A stretch of 5,760 bases of DNA from SCTD01 sp046593875. GTDB lineage: Bacteria > Actinomycetota > Actinomycetes > Mycobacteriales > SCTD01. The position numbers and the translations under genes were made by a program. Within the stretch, counting starts at the first letter, position 1; each line of letters opens with the position of its first letter. The notes beneath the pieces were generated by a model that ran no database searches, was not told where the DNA came from, and worked only from the letters and a program-made list of their open reading frames with translations. Positions 1 through 5,760 of this stretch are shown piece after piece. The DNA is taken from positions 1-5,760 of the forward strand of contig JBKJQQ010000186.1 in NCBI GenBank assembly GCA_046593875.1. The letters are read 5' to 3'.

Positions 1-1311
<1,311 letters not shown>

Positions 1312-1318
1312 CTCGGCA

Positions 1319-1324
1319 AGCCTA
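1319..1324 (-). promoter_or_regulatory. Probable -10 box of guaA, leaderless
   Basis: On the minus strand the hexamer TAGGCT fits the actinobacterial -10 pattern TAnnnT. It is followed by exactly 7 bases (TGCCGAG) and then the GTG start at 1311. Transcription normally begins about 7 bases past the -10, so the mRNA would begin at or beside the start codon, that is, leaderless. No convincing -35 box is visible 16-19 bases upstream, which is common for such promoters. The same arrangement occurs before the DUF222 gene at 5280-5293. This supports GTG 1311 over ATG 1353, because with the latter the box would lie inside the gene. It is an inference from spacing only. Confidence 0.5.
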
Positions 1325-1361
1325 GCGAGGAGCGCGAGGATCCGGCCGCTCATCCGTACGA

Positions 1362-1383
1362 GGGGGGACGAACCACCCCCCCC
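1362..1383. repeat. G6 / C8 homopolymer pair, possible small hairpin
   Basis: Six G (1362-1367) and eight C (1376-1383) are separated by 8 bases. They can form a 6-bp G:C stem in a transcript from either strand. The C run ends 5 bases before the ribosome binding site of the first protease, in the 86-base divergent gap. It could be a 5' leader structure, part of a regulatory site, or a length-variable homopolymer. No clear -10 box for the first protease (TAnnnT) was found on the plus strand of this gap, so its promoter remains unlocated. Confidence 0.4.
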
Positions 1384-1388
1384 GACCC

Positions 1389-1393
1389 AGGAG
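1389..1393 (+). promoter_or_regulatory. Ribosome binding site of the first S8 protease
   Basis: AGGAG lies 4 bases before the ATG at 1398. It fixes this start: the reading frame from there begins with an Arg-rich, then hydrophobic signal peptide. The second protease has the same AGGAG with the same 4-base spacing. Confidence 0.75.
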
Positions 1394-1397
1394 CGAC

Positions 1398-2840
1398 ATG
1401 CGCGCCACCCGCCGTACGGCCGGCCTCACCGCCGCCACCCTCCTCCTCGCGACGGGCGCCTCGGCCCTGGTCGCCTCCCCCTCGTCGGCCGTGACGGCCG
1501 CCCCGGTGCAGGCGTGGCTGCAGGACCGGCTGGCCTCGGCCGCACCCACGGAGGTGCTGCGCGTCTACGTGCACGCCGACACGGCGGCACGGGCCACCAC
1601 GGCAGCGCGCTCCGCCGGGCTCGGCGTGCAGGAGGTCTTCGACCAGGTCGGCGTGGCGGTCGCGGTCGGCACCCCGACGGCGGTGCGCGCCGCGCGCCTG
1701 CAGCCGGGCGTGACCTACGTCGAGGGCGACCTGCCGGTGACCCCGCTGCTCGCCACCTCGAACACCGCCACCCGCGGCGCGGAGGCGGTCGCCACGCTCG
1801 ACGGTCCCGACGGCAGCGACCTCGACGGCAGCGGCGTCTCGATCGCCGTCATCGACTCCGGCGTCGACGGCACGCACCCGTTCTTCCGCGAGGCCGACGG
1901 CGGCAGCAAGGTCGTGCGCAACCTCAAGAGCGCCTGCCTGTTCGTCTCCTTCACCAACGCCAACAGCTGCTTCGTCGACGTCGTGGGCAACGACAGCGAC
2001 ACGCTCTCGACCGGCGGCCACGGCACGCACGTCGCCGGCATCGCGGCCGGGAGCCCGACCACGGTGGGCGGCAAGCGGATCCAGGGCGCGGCACCCGGCG
2101 CGAAGGTCGTGGCCCTCGCGGTCGGCCAGGCCATCAGCGTCTACGGCGGCAACACCGGCCTGAACTGGGTCCTGAACAATCACGCCGACCCGTGCGGCGA
2201 CGGCAGCTGCCCGCCCGTCAAGGTCACCAACAACTCCTACGGCGTCAGCGGCGGATCGGCCTTCGACCCGAACAGCACCACCGTGAAGCTCCAGCGCGCG
2301 CTGGCCGCCGCGGGCGTCGTGACCGCCTGGGCGGCGGGCAACGACGGCGGCGACGGCTCCGGCCGCTCGCAGACCACCAACGGCCCGGGCATGGACCCGA
2401 CCGGCGGCATCCTGATGGTCGCGTCGTACGACGACCGCGGCACGGGGACCCGTGACGGCCTGGTGTCGAGCTTCAGCTCGCGCGGCACCCGGGGCCAGCT
2501 CCAGACCTACCCGGACATCAGCGCGCCGGGCACCAACATCCAGTCGGCCTGCCGGGCCTACCTGCCGATCTGCAGCACCGGCTTCGCGCCGGTCGCAGGC
2601 GGCGACTACAACACGATCAGCGGCACCTCGATGGCCACGCCGCACATCGCCGGCATCGTCGCCCAGCTGTTCGAGAAGAACCCGGCCGCGACCCCCGCGA
2701 CGATCGAGCGCGCGCTGGTCGACGGGGCGTACGGCTTCACGAACGGGGCGGCGTACGAGGCCGACCCGCGGGGCGGGCTGACCAGCGTCGACAAGGGGCA
2801 CGGGCTGGTCGACGTGGTGCGGTCTGCCGGCTTGATCTAG
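1398..2840 (+). CDS. Secreted subtilisin-like serine protease (S8), catalytic domain only
   Basis: A 480-residue exported serine endopeptidase. The N-terminus (MRATRRTAG, then a hydrophobic stretch to about residue 25, then Ala/Ser-rich) is a signal peptide, with cleavage likely near residues 31-35. Residues about 50-115 look like an I9-type propeptide, that is, an intramolecular chaperone/inhibitor, ending VTYVEGDLPV (105-114). The catalytic domain carries D153 in AVIDSGVDGTH, H208 in GGHGTHVAG, oxyanion N315 in WAAGNDGG, and S411 in SGTSMATPH. Six Cys fall in the mature part (180, 191, 266, 271, 385, 392). Their pairwise spacing suggests three disulfides, fitting an extracellular enzyme. 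The protein stops right after the catalytic domain (GHGLVDVV, 467-474), with no binding module. The gene is divergent from guaA and 79 bases upstream of a paralogous protease on the same strand. By eye it shares about three quarters of aligned residues with that paralog. All catalytic residues are present, so it is expected to be active. The substrate cannot be read from the sequence. Confidence 0.95.
   Translation: MRATRRTAGLTAATLLLATGASALVASPSSAVTAAPVQAWLQDRLASAAPTEVLRVYVHADTAARATTAARSAGLGVQEVFDQVGVAVAVGTPTAVRAARLQPGVTYVEGDLPVTPLLATSNTATRGAEAVATLDGPDGSDLDGSGVSIAVIDSGVDGTHPFFREADGGSKVVRNLKSACLFVSFTNANSCFVDVVGNDSDTLSTGGHGTHVAGIAAGSPTTVGGKRIQGAAPGAKVVALAVGQAISVYGGNTGLNWVLNNHADPCGDGSCPPVKVTNNSYGVSGGSAFDPNSTTVKLQRALAAAGVVTAWAAGNDGGDGSGRSQTTNGPGMDPTGGILMVASYDDRGTGTRDGLVSSFSSRGTRGQLQTYPDISAPGTNIQSACRAYLPICSTGFAPVAGGDYNTISGTSMATPHIAGIVAQLFEKNPAATPATIERALVDGAYGFTNGAAYEADPRGGLTSVDKGHGLVDVVRSAGLI
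1506..2816 (+). repeat. Tandem duplication, copy 1 (protease core)
   Basis: This segment encodes residues 37-473 of the first protease and aligns with 3019-4371 in the second. The copies keep long identical DNA tracts: 1905-1946 equals 3418-3459 (42 bases) and 2007-2050 equals 3520-3563 (44 bases). Between residues 148 and 218, 64 of 71 amino acids are identical by hand count. The propeptide region is less conserved (74 of 111 over residues 37-147). Confidence 0.9.
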
Positions 2841-2861
2841 GTCCTCGGGCGGCGCAGGAAC

Positions 2862-2896
2862 CGGGGCGATCACGGCGAAAGCCGTAGATCGTCCCG
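2862..2896 (+). other. Strong RNA hairpin with GAAA tetraloop between the two protease genes
   Basis: The loop GAAA (2877-2880) is closed by ACGGC/GCCGT (2872-2876 with 2881-2885). After a single bulged A at 2886 the stem continues through GATC/GATC (2868-2871 with 2887-2890) and on to C2862:G2896, giving 15 pairs, one of them G:U. The hairpin starts 22 bases after the stop of the first protease and ends 14 bases before the AGGAG of the second. No run of T follows. It may be a terminator without U-tract, a processing or stability element that sets different levels of the two proteases, or a 5' leader structure of the second gene. The pairing is read directly; the function is inference. Confidence 0.7.
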
Positions 2897-2910
2897 TCCT
2901 GCTGCCTCTG

Positions 2911-2915
2911 AGGAG
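2911..2915 (+). promoter_or_regulatory. Ribosome binding site of the second S8 protease
   Basis: AGGAG lies 4 bases before a GTG start at 2920. It decides in favour of GTG: the frame from there gives MRHPRRAAVLSAAALLL, a signal peptide resembling that of the upstream paralog. Confidence 0.75.
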
Positions 2916-2919
2916 TCCC

Positions 2920-5106
2920 GTGCGCCATCCGCGCCGCGCCGCCGTCCTGTCCGCCGCCGCCCTCCTGCTGGGCCCGGTCCCCGCCTTCGCGCTGGCCGCG
3001 GCCGACTCCCCCGCCGGCGTGCAGCCCTGGTTGCAGGAGCAGCTGGCGGACGCCGGCTCCGCCGAGGTGCTGCGGGTGTACGTCCACGCCGACACGGCGA
3101 CGGCCGCCCGCGAGGCCGTGGCGGCCAGCGGGCTCCGCCTGGTCGAGGTCTTCGACAAGGTCGCGGTCGCGGTGGCTGACGGCACGCCGGCACAGATCGA
3201 CGCGGCGCGCGAGCAGGACCGGGTGACCTACGTCGAAGGCGACCTGCCGGTGGTCCCGCTGCTGGACACCTCGCACGTCGCGACCCGCGGGGCCGAGGCG
3301 GTCCGGACCCTGAACGGCACCGACGGCTCCGACCTCGACGGCAGCGACATCTCGATTGCCGTCATCGACTCCGGCATCGACGGGACGCACCCGTTCTTCC
3401 GCGAGGCCGACGGGTCGAGCAAGGTCGTGCGCAACCTCAAGAGCGCCTGCCTGTTCGTCAGCTTCACCAACACCGACCTGTGCTTCACCGACGTCCCCGG
3501 CAACGACAGCGACACGCTGTCGACCGGCGGCCACGGCACGCACGTCGCCGGCATCGCGGCCGGCAACCGGACGACGCTCGCCAACGGCAAGACCGTCCAG
3601 GGCGCAGCGCCCGGCGCCAAGCTCGTCGGCCTGGCCGTCGGTCAGGCCGTCAGCGTCTACGGCGGCAACACCGGCCTCAACTGGGTGCTCAACCACCACG
3701 CCGCCCCCTGCGGCGCCGGCGTGTCCGTGACCGCCTGCCCGCCGATCCGCGTCACCAACAACTCCTACGGCGCCCCGGGCGGCAGCGCGTTCGACCCCAA
3801 CGGCGTGACGGCCAAGCTGCAGCGCTCCCTGCTCGCCCAGGGCGTGCTCACCGTCTGGGCTGCGGGCAACGACGGTGGCGACGGCTCGGGCGCCGGCCAG
3901 ACCACGAACGGCCCGGGCATGGACCCGACGCCCGGCATCCTGATGGTCGCGTCGTACGACGACGACGGGACCGGCACGCGGAACGGCGCCCTGTCCTCGT
4001 TCAGCTCACGCGGAGTCAAGGGCAGCACGGACACCTACCCCGACATCAGCGCCCCCGGCGACACGATCCTGTCGGCCTGCCGCCCGTACCTCACCATCTG
4101 CAACTCCTCCGCGACCCTCCCGGTCAACGGCCCGGGGGCCACGGACGTCGCGACCTTCAACACGATCAGCGGCACCTCGATGGCGGCCCCGCACATCGCC
4201 GGCATCGTCGCGCAGCTGCTCGAGGGCGCGCCCAAGGCCAGCCCGGCCGACATCGAGCACGCGATCGAGAACGGCGCGCACCGCTTCGCCGCCGGCGGCG
4301 CCTACGAGGCCGACCCGCTGAACCTGGGCTCGCAGACGTCCTTCGACAAGGGCCACGGCCTGGTCGACGTGATGGGCGCCTACGCGCTGCTCACCGGGAC
4401 CACCGCCCCGCCGGTCGTCGCCGCTGCCTGCACGGACAGCTACACCGACGGCCGGGGCGACGCGACCAACCTGCTCGGCAACCCCGGCCTCACCCCGAAC
4501 GACCCCTCGCTCGACGTGGTCGGCGGGACGCTGTCCACCGAGGCGGGCGGCGTCCGCCTGACCGTCGAGGTCGACGACCTGGTTGCCGGCCCCAACGGCC
4601 AGATCGTCGAGCAGACCTTCGGCCTGCGGGGCACCTCGTACTACGCCTTGGCGCAGCGAGCGACCGCGACCGGAGCGATGACCTTCCGCTACGGCGACCA
4701 GGGCGGGACGGGAGGCGGTCGGCGCCAGCTCGGCACGACCACCGGGACCTTCGACGCCGCCGCCGACACGATCAGCATCCTGTTCCCGCGCGCCGCGCTG
4801 TCGCCGGCGCTCGCGGACGGAGAGGTGCTGGGCGGTCTGACGGTCACGACCCGTCGGGACGCCGTGCTGCTCATCCCGGACGCCGACACGGCCACCGCCG
4901 GTTGCCCGTACACCCTCGGTACGACGAGCGCGGACGGGACGCCGACGTCCTCGCCGACGGCTGCTCCAACGCTCTCGCCCACGTCCGAGCCCTCGCCGAC
5001 GGGGACGGCGACATCGCAGCCCACGACCAGCCCCTCGCCGACCCGCAAGGGCGGCAAGCCGACCAGCACGTCCAGCCCGAGCTGCAAGCCCAAGGGCTGC
5101 GGCTGA
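2920..5106 (+). CDS. Secreted subtilisin-like serine protease (S8) with C-terminal domain and Ser/Thr/Pro-rich tail
   Basis: A 728-residue exported serine endopeptidase starting at GTG. A signal peptide covers about residues 1-26, with AFA and ALA cleavage options at 24 and 26. An I9-like propeptide covers about 47-112. The catalytic residues are D150 (AVIDSGIDGTH), H205 (GGHGTHVAG), N317 (WAAGNDGG) and S420 (SGTSMAAPH). The three Cys pairs of the upstream paralog are kept (177/188, 264/273, 387/394), but two nearby loops are longer. After the catalytic domain (about residue 490) comes an extra region absent from the paralog. Residues 504-662 look beta-rich (for example VRLTVEVDDLVAG) and are bracketed by C504 and C662, a possible disulfide. 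I do not recognise the domain by name. Residues about 668-721 form a Ser/Thr/Pro tail with repeated SPT/PSPT, ending SCKPKGCG with C722 and C727. No LPxTG or transmembrane anchor is seen. A strong hairpin follows 14 bases after the stop. It is probably the binding or wall-associated partner of the upstream enzyme. Confidence 0.95.
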   Translation: MRHPRRAAVLSAAALLLGPVPAFALAAADSPAGVQPWLQEQLADAGSAEVLRVYVHADTATAAREAVAASGLRLVEVFDKVAVAVADGTPAQIDAAREQDRVTYVEGDLPVVPLLDTSHVATRGAEAVRTLNGTDGSDLDGSDISIAVIDSGIDGTHPFFREADGSSKVVRNLKSACLFVSFTNTDLCFTDVPGNDSDTLSTGGHGTHVAGIAAGNRTTLANGKTVQGAAPGAKLVGLAVGQAVSVYGGNTGLNWVLNHHAAPCGAGVSVTACPPIRVTNNSYGAPGGSAFDPNGVTAKLQRSLLAQGVLTVWAAGNDGGDGSGAGQTTNGPGMDPTPGILMVASYDDDGTGTRNGALSSFSSRGVKGSTDTYPDISAPGDTILSACRPYLTICNSSATLPVNGPGATDVATFNTISGTSMAAPHIAGIVAQLLEGAPKASPADIEHAIENGAHRFAAGGAYEADPLNLGSQTSFDKGHGLVDVMGAYALLTGTTAPPVVAAACTDSYTDGRGDATNLLGNPGLTPNDPSLDVVGGTLSTEAGGVRLTVEVDDLVAGPNGQIVEQTFGLRGTSYYALAQRATATGAMTFRYGDQGGTGGGRRQLGTTTGTFDAAADTISILFPRAALSPALADGEVLGGLTVTTRRDAVLLIPDADTATAGCPYTLGTTSADGTPTSSPTAAPTLSPTSEPSPTGTATSQPTTSPSPTRKGGKPTSTSSPSCKPKGCG
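3019..4371 (+). repeat. Tandem duplication, copy 2 (protease core)
   Basis: This is the counterpart of 1506-2816 in the same orientation, encoding residues 34-484 of the second protease. It is longer than copy 1 by small insertions: one residue near 221, four in the C264-C273 loop and seven between C394 and the catalytic serine. The downstream C-terminal region (4372-5106) has no counterpart after copy 1. Confidence 0.9.
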
Positions 5107-5120
5107 TCCCGCTCTCACAT

Positions 5121-5155
5121 CGGCGGGCCGGTCCCCCTTTGGGGCCGGCCCGTCG
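5121..5155 (+). terminator. Terminator-like hairpin after the second protease
   Basis: A GC-rich stem pairs 5121-5136 with 5141-5155 around the loop CTTT (5137-5140). It has one bulged T at 5132 and one G:U pair, giving about 15 pairs. It begins 14 bases past the TGA. It lacks a trailing T run, as is common for intrinsic terminators proposed in high-GC Actinobacteria. It probably ends the protease transcript and insulates the DUF222 gene downstream. Confidence 0.75.
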
Positions 5156-5253
5156 GCATGACCGGGCCCTGCGTCGCACAGCGCGAGGTGGAAGTCCTTG
5201 CACGGTCCTTCGCGGAAATCTCCTGAATCCTGCTCTTCCACAGGCTCTTTCGG
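5156..5253. other. Non-coding stretch, slightly AT-richer
   Basis: No convincing gene is seen on either strand here. Visible are a short direct repeat of TCCTTnnnCGG or similar (TCCTTGCACGG then TCCTTCGCGG, 5195-5215) and a distant 7-base inverted pair GTGGAAG/CTTCCAC (5188-5194 and 5235-5241). Either could arise by chance. The base composition is less GC-rich than the flanking genes, as expected for an intergenic region. Confidence 0.4.
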
Positions 5254-5272
5254 CCTCCGGTTCTGTCGGAGG
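5254..5272. promoter_or_regulatory. Inverted repeat CCTCCG-N7-CGGAGG upstream of the DUF222 gene
   Basis: A perfect 6-base inverted repeat with a 7-base centre (GTTCTGT) sits 7 bases before the probable -10 box, covering where a -35 region would be. It could be an operator or part of a conserved upstream element of this gene family. It is short enough that chance is not excluded. Confidence 0.35.
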
Positions 5273-5279
5273 GCGGGTC

Positions 5280-5285
5280 TAGGTT
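5280..5285 (+). promoter_or_regulatory. Probable -10 box of the DUF222 gene, leaderless
   Basis: TAGGTT fits TAnnnT and is followed by 7 bases (TCTTGGC) and then the ATG at 5293, so the transcript would start at about the first base of the gene. There is no good Shine-Dalgarno sequence before this ATG, unlike the AGGAG of both proteases, which agrees with a leaderless mRNA. No clear -35 box is seen at 17 bases spacing (CCGGTT there). Confidence 0.5.
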
Positions 5286-5292
5286 TCTTGGC

Positions 5293-5760
5293 ATGGCAGA
5301 CCTGCTGTTCCCCTCGCCGCCGGTGCTGACCGGTGCCTTGCGGGCGGCGGCGCGGGAGCAGGCCGCGGGGTTCGTGCGGGAGTGCCGGGTCATCGTGGCG
5401 ATGCTGGAGGCGTCACCGCCGGAGCAGCGGGAGTTCGTCCCGGGTGAGGTCGCGTGCGTGCTGCACCTCTCCCCGCACACCGCGACCGGCCGGGTCAATC
5501 AGGCCTGCCGGTTGATGTCCCAGCCCCGCCTGGCCGTGGCGCTCGAGCAGGGCCGGCTGCTGGTCGGGCACGCCCTGGCGGTCCTGGACGAGATCGAGAC
5601 CCTGGCGCCGCCGCACGCCGTGCTCGTCCTGGACGCCGTCCTGGGCCAGGGCGACGACGTCCTGGAGCTGACGCCCGGTGAGCTGCGCGCGGCCGTCAAG
5701 CGCGCCGCGATCGTGGTGGACGCCGACGCCGCCCGCAAACGCCACGACGCAGCGCGGCGG
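5293..5760 (+). CDS. DUF222 / 13E12-repeat family protein (probable HNH endonuclease), N-terminal part only
   Basis: The frame reads 156 codons from ATG 5293 to the right edge without a stop. The protein is mostly helical in appearance and rich in Ala, Leu and Arg. Segments such as EQREFVPGEVACVLHLSPHT (44-63), then GRVNQACRLM (66-75), ALEQGRLLVGHALAVLDE (83-100) and LTPGELRAAVKRA (126-138) follow the usual N-terminal pattern of actinobacterial DUF222 proteins. There, helices around a helix-turn-helix-like segment (V53-A72 here) precede a long variable region and a C-terminal HNH nuclease domain. That HNH domain lies outside the window, so nuclease activity is not shown here. Members often occur in many copies per genome (REP13E12 in mycobacteria) and are suspected to be mobile or repeat-associated; their cellular role is unsettled. 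The gene probably has its own leaderless promoter, separated from the proteases by a terminator-like hairpin. Confidence 0.85.
   Translation, partial: MADLLFPSPPVLTGALRAAAREQAAGFVRECRVIVAMLEASPPEQREFVPGEVACVLHLSPHTATGRVNQACRLMSQPRLAVALEQGRLLVGHALAVLDEIETLAPPHAVLVLDAVLGQGDDVLELTPGELRAAVKRAAIVVDADAARKRHDAARR

Noticed and set aside
1398..1500. Twin-arginine export signal on the proteases
   Set aside because: Both N-termini contain an RR pair, but the surrounding residues do not fit the twin-arginine consensus (no following F-L-K type pattern); ordinary Sec export is the simpler reading.
1350..3185. Long open frame (611 codons) on the minus strand across the first protease and start of the second
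   Set aside because: It is antisense to a clear S8 protease. Its translation is low-complexity Ala/Arg/Gly/Val text with no domain, as expected from GC-rich third-position bias mirrored on the other strand.
4006..5241. 411-codon minus-strand frame over the end of the second protease
   Set aside because: Repetitive Arg/Gly/Ala/Val translation, antisense to a supported gene, with no ribosome binding site or domain.
3480..5282. 600-codon open frame on the plus strand in another frame of the second protease
   Set aside because: It is Arg/Gly/His-rich shadow sequence, runs through the real stop and the terminator hairpin, and overlaps the catalytic domain in the correct frame.
5115..5498. 127-codon minus-strand frame over the intergenic region and start of the DUF222 gene
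   Set aside because: It overlaps the DUF222 coding sequence and the terminator hairpin, and has no recognisable domain or convincing start signal.

Overview
The window is high-GC DNA (roughly 70% by eye) with GTG as well as ATG starts, strong third-position GC bias and actinobacterial protein signatures. The GMP synthase N-terminus is of the kind found in Nocardioides and relatives, and a DUF222/13E12-type HNH protein is present, a family abundant in high-GC Actinobacteria. A Nocardioidaceae-like actinobacterium is the best guess; this is inference from protein style, not a database match.

Layout: (1) positions 1-1311, minus strand: guaA, GMP synthase, running off the left edge and lacking its last part. 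(2) 1312-1397: a short divergent intergenic region holding a probable leaderless guaA promoter and a G6/C8 homopolymer pair. (3) 1398-2840, plus strand: a 480-residue secreted subtilisin-family (S8) protease consisting only of signal peptide, propeptide and catalytic domain. (4) 2841-2919: a spacer with a strong 15-bp hairpin closed by a GAAA tetraloop. (5) 2920-5106, plus strand: a second, paralogous S8 protease of 728 residues that adds a C-terminal probable beta-rich domain and a Ser/Thr/Pro-rich tail ending in a Cys pair. (6) 5107-5292: non-coding, with a terminator-like hairpin just after the stop and a probable leaderless promoter at its right end. (7) 5293-5760, plus strand: the N-terminal part of a DUF222/13E12-family protein (normally fused to an HNH nuclease domain), cut by the right edge.

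How it fits together: the two proteases are a tandem duplication, with stretches of more than 40 identical bases. They share all catalytic residues and three Cys pairs, but differ in the loops around those Cys and in the C-terminus. The likely picture is two exported proteases, one freely diffusing and one carrying an extra binding or anchoring module. guaA is a housekeeping neighbour transcribed away from them, and the DUF222 gene is a separate unit behind a terminator. No CRISPR array, tRNA, rRNA, insertion sequence or recognisable defence or biosynthetic system was found. The most interesting items are the diverged protease pair with its structured spacer, and the matching leaderless promoter geometry at guaA and the DUF222 gene.
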